Assembly (NCBI GenBank): GCA_037903475.1
Contig: JBAJFG010000562.1
Span: 4,012,501-4,076,500, forward strand
DNA length: 64,000 bases
Reading direction: 5' to 3'
Source of the DNA: Ancylostoma caninum
Lineage: Eukaryota; Nematoda; Chromadorea; Rhabditida; Ancylostomatidae
A program made the translations under genes and the position numbers. Positions 24,881 through 35,583 of this stretch are shown in pieces. Numbering within the stretch: position 1 is the first letter of the stretch; every line of letters starts with the position of its first letter. The notes under the pieces were generated by a model. It ran no database searches. It saw only the letters and a list, made by a program, of their open reading frames with translations, and was not told where the DNA came from.

Positions 24881-24932
24881 AAATCATTTTTTAGGCCGAT
24901 GCACCAAAATGATTTTGGTGCATCGGCCTAAA
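24868..24932. repeat. Reiterated tRNA 3' end forming a perfect palindrome
   Basis: GGCCGATGCACCAAAAT, the tRNA 3' end plus CCA plus a short tail, occurs at 24868-24884 and again at 24894-24910. A third, inverted copy follows at once. Positions 24890-24910 and 24912-24932 are perfect 21-base inverted repeats around a single G. Confidence 0.95.
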
Positions 24933-25109
24933 CAGCCACAACTCGAACCTCGACGTTGGCGGCCAGACCTGTAGAGTATACGCAACACATAGAGAGAATT
25001 TCGTATTGAGCTCGGCTAATGGTTAGTTTTGCTTTTTTGCTAATTTTTCAAGCATTTTACACGTGTGAAGCTTTCGCACATACTTCAAGTGGCTGCCCCA
25101 CCCCACTTT

Positions 25110-25132
25110 CTAGCGTCCCGAAGGGGCGCTAG
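25110..25132. repeat. Short strong hairpin
   Basis: CTAGCGTCCC and GGGGCGCTAG pair over ten bases (one G-T) around a three-base GAA loop. The function is unknown. Confidence 0.6.
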
Positions 25133-25849
25133 TCTGGTTTAAGTTATGAAAGGTAGGAGTAGGAGATGAACTCACGAATCTGAAGAACTGAGACCTTTGA
25201 GGAGATCAACCAGTGATGAAGCAACTGAGTGCTACATACTTCGCTAAACCACCTCGCCTTGAACTCTTAGTTAATATTCAAGGCTATGGGAGCAACAAAA
25301 ATTTATAGAAAAAATAGGTGCATTTGTATTCATTTCCAACGACTGACATTATTGAGTTAAGCAGCAAATAGCCACAAACGTCATGCTCCTAATAAATATT
25401 AATGAGGTGCAAAAAAATGTTGGAAAGAGCGATTCAGCGCGGAAGAATAGCTATAGCTACGCTGTACAAAGAAAGAAAGGGATAATAGTGTGAGAAGCTT
25501 CCTGAACTTAATTTCATCACTAGATTGCAACCAACGGTAACTACACCACGCTTAAACTTGAAAAACGTTAAAAAAAATTAAGAGTACTACCTTCTCCATT
25601 CTCGAAGGCGGACGTGAAAGACAACAATGAGAAGAGAATTTGATATGTTTGAAGGATGAATAAATAATTCCTTGGTCTTATACTCAGGAGTTCTATGCAG
25701 AAATTTGTCCTTTGCTTTTTCTCGTACTGTGTCTTTTCATATCCGCAAAATCTTAGCAATTCCACCATTTGTTCGTTCTTTTTTCACTGTTCTTGCTCAA
25801 GAAGCTGTTGTCTGACTGAGATCATAATGAGATCTTAAGGAAGAAGATA

Positions 25850-26229
25850 ATCCCAGGATATGATCATCACCTTGATCACCTTGGCACACGTTGATCTTCG
25901 GGTACACCGAACGGGCGCCAGCGATCCTTCCATTTGTTCCTCTCGCGAGCCAGAGTTGTTCAGTGGAGTCTGTCCGTTCGAGGGACACGGACAGCATCGT
26001 ATCTATCGATGAAAGACTTCGTGAAGAAGTCTGAACATCGGGTCGGTGGTCTTCCTGTCGTGCGCTTAACGTCCTGTGGAGTCCAGTCGCTGACGGATCT
26101 TGTCCAACGGTTGTCGTTAAGATGCATCACGCTTCCGGACCACCTGATCTTATTCAACTTGGCGTGAGCGGCAGCGGCCCTGATCTTAGACTGTTGAGGC
26201 AGGGTGGAACTCCGTATTCCTGCCCTCAC
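25850..26229 (-). pseudogene. RTE C-terminal tail fragment
   Basis: Two - strand frames continue the element. One contains KIRWSGSVMHLNDNRWTRS, then GRPPTRCSDFFTKSFIDRYD and VPRTDRL. The next frame contains LARGTNGRIAGARS in the position of the usual ARDRDKWK-type tail. This block is characteristic of RTE proteins in strongylid nematodes. A frameshift separates the two frames near 25970. Confidence 0.8.
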
Positions 26230-26408
26230 TTGTGTGGAGGCGGGTTATTCCTAGCATCACCCTCTCGATGGAGTGTTCGATGACGCTAACCGCATTCTCA
26301 TCCTGCTTGCACAACGCCCAGGTTTGTCAGGCGTACGTCAAAGCAGGGAGAACCGTTGTGTTGAAGAGGTGGGCGCGGAGCCTGGTGTTCTTCGTCTTCT
26401 TCACTACA

Positions 26409-27360
26409 TCATCGATGCTCCTGTAAGCTTCCGAAGCTGCTCCTTTCCTCCTGCCTAGCTCTGGAGCGAGGTCGTTCATTATGTTGACTTCCTGACTTAG
26501 ATATACGTAGATGGAGCATTCGGATGTGGTTGTTCCATTGAGCGAGAATGGGGACCCATCCGTTCTTCATAAGGATCGTCTTTGTCAGATTCAGTTGGAG
26601 ACCAATCTTTCCACACGCGTCCTCGAAGTCGGCCAACATCTGTTCCACTTCGCTGATGGTTGAGGTTATAAGGACGATTTCGTCAGCGAAGCGAAGATGG
26701 TTAAGTCCCCGGCCATCAACTTGCACTCCCATGCTATCCCATTCCAGTTTCCGCATGACATCTTCGAGAGTGGTTGTCGTCTTCTTTCTTCAAATCGATG
26801 AATGTGAGACAGAGGAGCTTATACTCTCGCGATATTTCGACGAGTCCAGTGACTGTGGGTATGTGATCGATCGTACTGAATCCTTCTCGAAATCCTGCCT
26901 GTTTCCACGGCTACCCTTATCCTAGTGTCCGTTCGATCCTGTTTGGGATCACTTGCGTGAAAAGCTTGTAGACGACGGACAGTAGGCAGGTGGGGCGATA
27001 ATTGCCAGTGTCCTGCGGGTCTCCTTTCTTGTACAGCAACACGGTCCTGCTGGTCTTCCATTGGTTAGATACCTTGCATTCCGACAGGTACCGCGTGAAA
27101 AGCCCAGCCAAGGTGGTGATAAGAAATAGCGGTGTGTTCTACAGATGATCCGATCGAATCCTGTTGAGGCCCTGTGCTGTACGATTCTTTACCGATTTGA
27201 TGGCATGTCGGACTTCAGAAAGGAGAACCGATGGGATAACATATCCATCCTCCTTAAGATGATACTGGGGGAAATGGACGTGACAATCGAAGAGATCCGT
27301 GTAGAAGTCGTAGATGACCTTCCCCATTACCCGTCTTGATGAAGAAAGAAATTGTTCCAT
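26409..27360 (-). pseudogene. RTE reverse transcriptase fragment, core deleted
   Basis: The - strand shows finger motifs LLYKKGDPQDTGNYRP and SVVYKLFTQVIPNRI, then, after a frame change, QAGFREGFSTIDH and LTFIDLKK. The sequence passes from FIDLKK directly to LEDVMRKLEWDSMG. The block normally between them in RTE proteins, containing the first catalytic aspartate region and the RQGD-type motif, is missing. The later motif reads RFADEIVLI, where the usual second aspartate is glutamate. The enzyme cannot be active. Confidence 0.85.
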
Positions 27361-27767
27361 CCGGGCGCCGGAGTGCGGACATCTTGGACTTGGGATTGGC
27401 GAAGTCTCGGAGGGCGCTGCAAATGCTTTTCCCTGCTTCTGCGGCTTCGGCCAACACTGCTGCTCGTCTCTCCTTGAGGTCTTCTTTTATCGCTTCTCTG
27501 CGCCGTTTTGCGAGCTCGGACGTTAGCTGGCAGTTGCCTGCGGCTTTCGCGGTTCCACGGTGGCGTATAGGCTCGAGGGTTTCATAAAAGAGTCGTCTCT
27601 TGGTGGCTCTTGAACCCTCGGCGTTCTTTGCGCTGTCGCAGAGATGCTGAACAAGGCGATCGTACTCTTCGTCGATGTTGTCGACAACCGCATCCTTACC
27701 AAAGCCGGCTAACGAAGTGAAGAGATCCCAATTAATGACGGGGTTCAGCTTAAGAGGACTCCTTCTC

Positions 27768-28600
27768 TCAAGCTTCGCGGCTTCCTCTTCTTCGTGTGAG
27801 AAGAAGAATCTTGTACAAGGGAAGTGATGGTCTGTTCCGGTATAGAACTTCGGTATAACACGACTCGGTCAGGCAGAACCTTCCATTGATGATGATGTGG
27901 TCAATTTCATTATGGTACTCTCCACCGGGTGACTCCCATGTCCAGCGTAGGGATTTTCGCTTCTGAAATTGTGAGCTACCATGGATGGTTTTCGTCGTCA
28001 TGATGAACTCAGACAGCCTCTCTCCCTGTTCGTTCCACTGCATGCCGTGGGCACCGATGTGAAGTTCCCCAGGCGTTCTCCTAGGACCAATATTGGCGTT
28101 GAAGTCGTCAACGATGACCTTGTAGAATGTGTGGTCTTCCCTGTAGAACTCATCCAAGTCCATACAGAAGGTCTCAATCTCCTCTTCGTCGTAGCTGGAT
28201 GTTGGAGCGTAGGCGACGAAGATTGTCAAGGCTGGCATTGATCCACATCTCAATCTCTCTCAATCTCAATCGCAAACGTCGGGTTGTTAGTTGTTCGAAC
28301 GAATCGATGTTCATGACCAAGTTCGTGTTGACGAGGACACCGACTCCACCAACTCCTCACTCGCAGGTTCCAAGGAACAGTTCTTCTCCTGTGTCGAAGG
28401 TGGCGTTCAGTGACCGGTGTCTCCTCGTCTCAGTCAGTCCGATGACGACGTACCTGATCTTCCTGGCCCTGCATCATCAAATCCTCGATTGAGGCCTCCG
28501 ATGCAAGCGTGCCTGCGTTGAAGGTACTGATCGTCATTATAGTCCCTCTGGTTCTAGGCAGCCTAAATAACCCCTCGGATCTCGTCATCACTGGCGGTGC
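27768..28600 (-). pseudogene. RTE endonuclease fragment
   Basis: Frames on the - strand encode the start motif ISTFNAGTLASEAS, the DFNANIGPRR motif and the later NEIDHIIINGRF motif. These correspond to the TFN, DFN and DH-type signatures of the APE-like endonuclease of RTE elements. The DFN asparagine and the IDH motif are visible. Between the start motif and 28253 the frame changes at least once. This domain would nick the target DNA to prime reverse transcription. Confidence 0.85.
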
Positions 28601-29069
28601 CGTACCAGTGACTCTTCCGAGATCAGGGGAACACTCTGTATTATTGTTGTGTCGAGCCTGAAAAGAAATTCTAAGCCCACAGGAAATAGCTTGCTGGGCT
28701 CTATTAACCCGTGGGGAGCTGGGGTAAGATTCCACCGGGAAGTTAGCTGGGCTTCCCGATAGCGGACGATGAAGTTTATTTCATGGGGACGACTGCAAAC
28801 TGCCTCTTTTGTACCTCCCAGTCACTTCAATGCACGGCTTGTGGTCGGATAGATGTGCAGGATACAATCTGCAGACACACAAGCACATCCACTCACGTAT
28901 GCATGAATATACCCACGCGCTGACAGTAGGTATAGATTGTTCCACACTGCAGAGGCAGGGAGTCCATCTTCTGAATCCACCCGCGTCGCAGGGCAGGCAC
29001 AAGGTCGCGTTTGGTCCGCGATTAGCCCCCCTATCCGCCATCTGGGGACGCGCCACGTAGTCTTGCGAC

Positions 29070-30300
29070 TAACCGGCTGGGATCCCTCGTATGAGGGAGA
29101 TTCGTGGGGTCACGAAAGTGCTATAATCAATATGTTAAAAAGAAGAACCACGCCAATGAATGTATTCAATCTCAATACTCAGAAGAAGCTCTGATAGCTA
29201 AGACTTATTGTGATAACCCTAGCAGAAATGAATCCCAGAGGCACACTCTCAGATAGGATATAACGGATTGCTAGCCCGGCTGACGTCAATTTGCCGTGCA
29301 AATATATGCCACAAAACGTGTCATTCTCATAGAATCAAATCGAGTCGTGTAAAAACAGTGATGATATGAATCGGTGTCGTTTTCGTTGTGTAAATGGGAA
29401 CGAGATTCAAGCCACATGCATGCATCTAGCTACTCGCAATGCAGATGGCATTCACAGGTCGAGAAGCTGAATACCTTCTATGACGAAGTCAGAGGAAGCA
29501 ACGAAAAACTGTGCAAGAAATCTTGCACAAAAATATGTAGGTAGGATTATCAATGTGATCGCTCAGATAGTTTCGGAAAAGTTCGGATCAGACTTCAAGC
29601 AAGCGTATAACGGGATTTACCTACTGTGCAACGCAATCTAAACTGGTCACGATGAAAGAGTACATACACCTGTACGTACTGTTACGTGTAAGAGGCAGCC
29701 TTTCTGGGATAAAAGGTCCTAAAAGAGTTCTGAAGTACAAAATAAATTAGTTCTAAAACGAGAATAAACGCTTATTTAGCATGCCATGGCGTCTCTGCGA
29801 CAAATTATTATACCCATTTGTGGGTGCTTCAATTGTAGTATGTGTAGCACGAGCGGTAGAGAGCAGAAAAAGAGAAATGTTTCAAGAAAGCTTTCCTCAC
29901 GTCTTTTTTAAGTTTGGCTTCACTCTCGTGAGGTCATCGTGCACTCCTAGAAAAGACTAACATGTGCAAGGGAAGGATGCAAAGAATGGAGGAATAAGCG
30001 GAAATTCTCGAACTGGGGGATAGAGAGAAAAAGAGGAAGCACAGCACGAATGCACGGTTAAAACTAATTATCAATTGTTCCGACAATTCTGTGAGAACTC
30101 AAAGAAAGTATGGTAGAGAAACCAGCGGAATAAAGGAGCTCAGATATGTTCATACATATGCCATTAGTATCGTGATATAAAAAATATAGTCTGACCAGTA
30201 AGAATGCAAAACTGCAGAAGTGGAGGCTCAGTAAACAGAACGCCAGAAATCACAGTAGCGTAACAAATGGAAATACCATAATAACGACTTGAATTCAGAA
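29070..30300. other. No supported gene
   Basis: AT-rich sequence with only short frames. A small hairpin gtgcaagaaatcttgcac is near 29510-29530. Nothing else recognisable. Confidence 0.4.
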
Positions 30301-30310
30301 AAAAAACATA

Positions 30311-30509
30311 CAGGAAGCTCCAAATGTCCGCAGTCAAAAAGGGCGTGGCTACGGCGCGGCTCCTTGATCAGACACAGGCGCTCTCTGTGCTGCCTCTGGT
30401 TTCTCTGATTCTGCAGACAACCAGTGGCAGCATGCAGAGCGCCTGTGTCTCTGCCTAAAGCCGCGTCGTGGCCACGCCCCTCTTGACTGCGGACATTTGG
30501 AGCATCCTG
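30311..30509. mobile_element. 199-bp TA-flanked miniature inverted-repeat element
   Basis: The ends CAGGAAGCTCCAAATGTCCG and CGGACATTTGGAGCATCCTG are inverted copies. The match continues inward through gggcgtggc and gccacgccc and across the GC-rich core, giving a near-complete hairpin. TA lies on both sides (30309-30310 and 30510-30511), as with Tc1/mariner-mobilised elements. No coding capacity. Confidence 0.9.
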
Positions 30510-31811
30510 TAACTAAGCAATACGGGACTGACGTAGAACTTTAGGTTTGAGCGGTTTTGAATTGATTTCCAAACCTACAGGTTAGAATGCGTCAGGTGTG
30601 GGATTGCGATGTTTCGCTAGAAGAATCAGAGTAGTAGGTAGATTACTGCCAAGCAAGCTGATAGAATACAACATTCAACAAAATGTCCGATGCATCGGTG
30701 TTCTGGTTCGGAGATGTTAATATCAGATACTACTGGGTACCATTACCGAAGGATCTCATAAAACCATCTACCAATTCAATACTCGGCTTGTTCGACTTCT
30801 GACTTTTAAGAAATATTTTACGTTAATAAGTTGTTGGTAAGATCCTTATTGGGACAAGCCCACTCCCTATGGTCTACAGTGCAATTCAGCAAGGATAGGG
30901 AAGCGAACAGAAAGAAATTTTTTGCAAGAGACAACTTGAGTGCTGCATACAAGGCACGCCAGATTTCGGAGAAACTTCAAAAATGTACTGAGGCTCAGTA
31001 GGACTGAAAAACGTTCATTGCAGCAGAAATGGTTTTTGCCATATAGCGAGTAAAATCGTATGAATTTAAAGGAGCTATACTCTGAAGTTTTTTCCCAAGT
31101 TACATGTAAGCTTTTAGGGCGGAAACAACTTACATGTAACATTTCTTTTCCATTCCAACTTACATGCGATCTTTTTCGAGCCAAAACGACTTACATGCGA
31201 TGTTTGCGAGTCGAAATAACTTACATGTGATCTTATTCAAGTCTAAACAACTTACTTGTAGGGTTTTCCGAGTCAAAACAACTTACATGCAATCAATTCA
31301 AGGTCAAAACAACCTACATGTAAGTTTTCACAGATTTGCAATTTACATGTATCCTTTTTGGAGTGAAAACATGTTACATGTAATCTTATGGAGCCGCCAC
31401 AACTTACATGTAATCTTTTTGGAATCATTCTCATGCGTGCACCGACCGCGTTCGGTCGGTCGACTCGTTGATTCGACTAACGCTCCTGTCGCCGACCGAT
31501 CTCGCTACTTTTCTGCTAATCCTAGCTGGTATTCCTGCGTTATTCTTGCACTATCCTCCTTCCTGGTGGAAGACCTAATCGTTCTCTTAGCACTTCTGTG
31601 GCGAGGTGCGCAATTTTTCTGGACCAACGCCACCGTCAGAGGTAAATTCTCGTTGTCGCGAATTAGCGATTGATTGGAGGGATCACGCGTGTCACAAGTG
31701 ATCCTCACCTCGCCTTCAGATTTGTTCTCGTCCCAGCGGCAGGGATAAAGCCTTTCGTTTGAAATCTTGCCGCCTCACTAGGTCTATTCATTTCTCTGCT
31801 TGCTTCTAAGT

Positions 31812-32204
31812 ATGGATACTCCTCTAGTGCCTGCCCCTGCTCCTCTTGCTGTTCAGATCCGTCGCGGGAAGAAACACAGGATAGATATCGGTGCGTCCCC
31901 GCCCACGGCTGACGATCTCGACCATGCGGTGGAGATGGTACTAAACGACGTCTCATTGCCAGCACATCTCAGGACGGTAGTGAACCCTCTTCTTCAATTC
32001 AAGGATCAGTTTGCCAATCTGATGGAGAAAAATCGTGAGCTTATTGCGGAGGTTGATAGAGTTCGAAAGGAAAACTCTGACTTGGTAAACGAGAACACTT
32101 CCTTGCGATCAGAAATTGGCAATCTTAGGACCGAATTAGCACGTATTCAGCATAATAGCGACATATTACAGAGTTCAGCGGTAAATAGTGTAACATCCAT
32201 ATGA
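31812..32204 (+). CDS. Coiled-coil ORF1-like protein
   Basis: A 130-residue frame starting at ATG 31812. After a proline-rich start and a basic patch (QIRRGKKHR), about residues 55-120 form a strong coiled coil with heptad leucines, containing the segments NRELIAEVDRVRKENSDL and NTSLRSEIGNLRTEL. In non-LTR retrotransposons of the CR1/L1 type, ORF1 proteins have such an N-terminal coiled coil for multimerisation before an RNA-binding part. The frame lies inside the TA-flanked 1.9-kb element, so it may be a captured retrotransposon piece. The stop at 32202-32204 truncates it before any RNA-binding region. Retrotransposon origin is inference from architecture. Confidence 0.5.
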   Translation: MDTPLVPAPAPLAVQIRRGKKHRIDIGASPPTADDLDHAVEMVLNDVSLPAHLRTVVNPLLQFKDQFANLMEKNRELIAEVDRVRKENSDLVNENTSLRSEIGNLRTELARIQHNSDILQSSAVNSVTSI

Positions 32205-32443
32205 TTGCTTCCCCTATCCCGTTTCCTTCAGTGTTGCGTTCACTTCATTCTCACTCCATTCCTGTCTGGACACACCGCACCCTCCTCTTTTATATGTTCG
32301 ATCTATTCTTATCACCAAATCAACCAGAGCGGGCAAAAGAAATGAATCATTTCCTGTTGTCATTAGATGTTGAATCGGTGATACATAGCTATTCCTATCT
32401 GGCAAAAATAAATGCTGATAGAAATGAGGTTAGTCTTCTTTGA
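32201..32443 (+). pseudogene. Out-of-frame continuation of the ORF1-like protein
   Basis: Immediately after the coiled-coil frame, a different frame encodes PNQPERAKEMNHFLLSLDVE followed by SVIHSYSYLAKIN. Nematode retrotransposon ORF1-like proteins commonly have a pES..ERxxxD...LLdxLdVE...vyRxGK stretch just after the coiled coil, and this fits that shape in the right place. The frameshift and loss of the usual arginine-methionine-glycine word suggest decay. Confidence 0.35.
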
Positions 32444-33742
32444 TTGGTAGAGCGCCAAACTAGTTAAAGCTGTGAAAGGAGGCCGAAGAGAACTCCGACT
32501 TGGCTACGAGCCTTTTCAGATGAAGGAATTCAAGCGAAGCGAGCATGAGGAGAGGTCTGGAAGTGCGGCGTCAGCCGGACGGCCAGACGGTATTAATAAA
32601 TTCTATATAATTTATATGAGTATGCCATTATTTTTTCTCAAATACAAAGCAACCTATAAGCTCTGCTGGTCTTCGTAGGACAAAATTTGCTCTGGAGAGA
32701 TTTAACTTTCGCTATTCCTCTTGCTCACATGTAAGCTTTTTGTAAGTTTGTATGTAAGCTTTTTGTAAGCTTACGTGTAAGCTTTTTGTAAGTTTGTATG
32801 TAAGCCTTTTGTAAGCTTTTTGTAAGCTTGTATGTAATCTTTTTGTAAGCTTACATGTAATCTTTTGGAAACAGAAACAACTTACATGCGGTTTTATCGC
32901 TAACTTGTGTGAAGCCTTCATGTAAGCTAGGAATAAAATCGCATGTAACTTGGGAAAAAACTTCAGAGTAGGTGTCTCAAACGACGGGTTATTTTCTACT
33001 TCGGCTCAAGGAAAACTTCTAAAAATATAGGCCAGCTTCTTCTCGATCCAGGACATGGATAAATTTCTTCGTTCTCCCCAAGGATATTATGATCATACCG
33101 ACCAGTCTATGCATTAGGGTGAAGCGTATGAGAAGGCACATCCCGTCCAAGAATATTCTTGGCCAGAGAAGTATGCTCATCTGCATTTTGGTGGAGTGAT
33201 TGACATTGATGAAAATTTGTTCAAAAATGGAAGTTTATTGACAGCTAGAAGAAATTACCTTCAGAGCACTGTGGCCTGGATAAACTGTCGGAGGAGCCGC
33301 TGTAGTAATTCGGAAGAAACGCAGGACACGACCGGCTTCCGATTTTCTGTTGCGGTTCTACCGAAGATTTGTCCGAGGTCAAAATTGCGACCAGATCCTT
33401 CTGCGCGACAATCGCCGGTCATCATAGGTCTTAGTCGAAATAAATGTGTATGCGAACTTTTGATTTGAAAGAAATAAAATTAAAAAATCTGGAATTCATG
33501 ACTAGGCCTAAACAAACTCTAAAAGCTTTCAATCTGAATGTGAGAACCCATGTCAGACGTGAAGTGGTGAAGTTTAACTTTAGCACTACAGGTTGAAAAT
33601 TAAGATTCTGAGTTAAACACTACAAACCGTTCTGAAAAGAAAAAACCATTAAAGTGAAGGGAGAAGAATGACAATAAAGTTAATTCACTGGTGATATTAA
33701 AATTATTTGTATGAAATTATGTTGTTCTGATTTTATTTACAG

Positions 33743-33817
33743 GATGGAGAAGCTCGGCAATTTTTTTGGTTCATTTTGAGTATATTCTGCCATTGCATAG
33801 AACGCCTTTATTTCTGA
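33743..33817 (+). CDS. Putative last exon with polyadenylation signal
   Basis: A good acceptor (GATTTTATTTACAG, ending 33742) leads into 25 codons ending in TGA at 33815-33817. An AATAAA follows within three bases (33820-33825). The encoded tail is hydrophobic in the middle (FFWFILSIFCHCI), as in a C-terminal membrane anchor. The upstream exon is unknown. A second + strand frame ending at 33468 is also followed by AATAAA (33473), but lacks a clear acceptor. Confidence 0.3.
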   Translation, partial: DGEARQFFWFILSIFCHCIERLYF

Positions 33818-33947
33818 AGAATAAACGAACGAATAAGTAAATAGACGGATATGTACATTATGAAGCTTTGATCTTCCTATCGCACCATCACATAAAATGG
33901 CATGTCATTTTTTCCAAATTTCTCGGATCCCTACCTAACTGATTTAC

Positions 33948-34376
33948 CTCCGATTCTGAAGGCTCAACGCGATCACTAATTGACTTCTCGATATTGTCTT
34001 TGCTTTTGGCGGGGAAGGTTGTTTATCTTCCCGGTTATGTTCGGAAAGCGCCTTCAGGGCGCCCTTTAATCCACTTCCATGGGAAATGCGACCATCAGCG
34101 TTGAATAATGACCTCGTATTTACTGCGTCCGACTCTTCAGCGCAGCAACAACGAGCAACCGCTCTCGAATTTCCTTCCGACGAAAATAGAATAGTGTTCC
34201 AATCCAATATCTTCACAAACGGCTCCCAGCGCCGTGGTAAAACAATGAATTAAGGGTTCCGCAGAGAAAAAGCCCTGTGAGGAACGCCATACATACTCTA
34301 GATGTTCCACCAATAACATGCTCGAGAGCAGCGCCGGAAGATTTATGGGCCATGCCAACGGCAACCGGGCGAGCGG
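33948..34376 (-). CDS. Two putative exons, unknown protein
   Basis: On the - strand an open segment at 34376-34297 follows an acceptor-like CCAAATAG and ends in TCTAGA before GTATGT. It contains MAHKSSGAALEHVIGGTSR with a start at 34353. A second open segment, 34210-33948, ends at a good donor (CGGAG before GTAAAT) and reads in phase with the first. It contains the polar stretch EHNREDKQPSPPKAKTISRS. The acceptor of the second (TTTGTGAAG) is weak. An overlapping frame is also open through 34137. The pair could be downstream exons of the L27-like gene at 35584-36365, but no linking exon was found. Confidence 0.25.
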
Positions 34377-35583
34377 CTATTTGGAGTATGCTGGACTATA
34401 GTGCAATGGTACTGGGGTTCGCCAGGAAGGGACGTCTCAAAATTTAAAAAGGTACTGAAAAAATTAAATCAAAAAATTAAAACTAAAAGATGATACAAGA
34501 GAGAAGGAAGAAAAGCAGAAATAAGTTTCCAATTCTCTCCTTCCGAAAGAGAAGTTCACGAATAGTTCAGATCTTGCCTATCAGACCGACTGTTCGAATG
34601 ATCTCAAGATCTGAAGGCTAGAGAGAATATTAAATAGATGAAAAAGACCCCGAAAAGAAAGGAAAAATTGGAAATAACAATAGTCGGATGAACAAGAGAA
34701 TTCTTCAAAGATTCCTGAGGATTTTTCTCCATTCCTTTCTTGTGGACATGTGACTTACAATGGTGTTGCAACGGTGTTAATGCGCAGAGCTACTCATTGG
34801 AATTTTCATCCCACTTGAATATTCCAAAGGGGAGAGGGGGAGGGAACTACTGGTAACCATTCATATTTACAGGTACAGACAGAATCATTTCTCCCAAGAT
34901 AACATTAAATTTTGCAGAGGTTTTCCCGCAACAGCAATTGCTAAAAGTTCACTTTTGTAGTCGAGCACATCTACTTAACAGCTGACAGAAATAATAAACA
35001 TTTTTCCTATTCAGATTCGGTTTTTTTTTGTTGCTACCAGCTATCAGCTCGCAGAGGCATTTATATTTCCCTTCAGAACACTCGAACATTTCCGTAAATA
35101 AACTATGCGAGCGTATGACCATCTCGAATATTCGACTACCTTGAATTATTTTATCATTTTTATGAGGTTCTTTTTCGCTCAAATAACAATACAAAAGAGA
35201 CTAATAGAGCGGTCCCGAACCCACGCGTCGCACCACCCGTTTGGACAGGTCTAGGAAGGAAGTGAGGGAGGGGGATCGGTGGCAAATGATGTCGGTAATG
35301 TCAGTGGAATGAGTGTATGCAGACAGTCAGAGTGACACGTGACAGCTGGTGCAGCGCGTGCGAACGAACTTGTTCCAACACGTTCTAGCAGACACTATAT
35401 CAGTCTTACCATGTCCTTTCCTCGTGAAAACACGTTAGGATACGTTAGCATCCCACATGTGTGTTAGAAGGTGTCAGGAACGCAACTTAGCCGCACCGCG
35501 GTGCGTTGCGCAACAGCTGTGGTGCGACAGTGCGACAGTGGGCCATATGGGCCAAAACTGGACCAGGTTAACTATCTAATTAC

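Larger units (their letters stand above)
25850..29060 (-). mobile_element. Decayed RTE-type non-LTR retrotransposon
   Basis: Read on the - strand, pieces of one RTE polyprotein appear in the right order: a 5' region (about 29060-28740), an apurinic-type endonuclease (28600-27770), a linker, reverse transcriptase (27360-26410) and the C-terminal conserved tail (26230-25850). The reading frame shifts many times and has stops, so the copy is inactive. The 3' end on the - strand carries a short reiterated gatcaaggtgatcaaggtg, at about 25870-25890. RTE elements replicate by target-primed reverse transcription and are abundant in hookworm genomes. The reverse transcriptase has lost a central block (see its own entry). 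Confidence 0.9.
31080..32968. mobile_element. 1.9-kb TA-flanked element with TACATGTA arrays
   Basis: Both ends are perfect inverted repeats of 27 bases beginning CTCTGAAGTTTTTTCCCAAG, and both abut TA (31078-31079 and 32969-32970). Just inside each end is a tandem array. On the left are about ten units of roughly 31 bases, each with a variant of acttacatgtaatc (31095-31420). On the right are shorter units of gtaagctttttgtaagcttg (32728-32930). Each left unit carries TTACATGTAA, itself a palindrome. The centre holds an ORF1-like coiled-coil frame. The TA duplication points to a Tc1/mariner-type transposase acting in trans; no transposase is encoded. Confidence 0.8.

Noticed and set aside
25110..25132. 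Hairpin as a transcription terminator or histone-type stem-loop
   Set aside because: Loop and stem do not match the histone element, and rho-independent terminators do not apply in a nematode.
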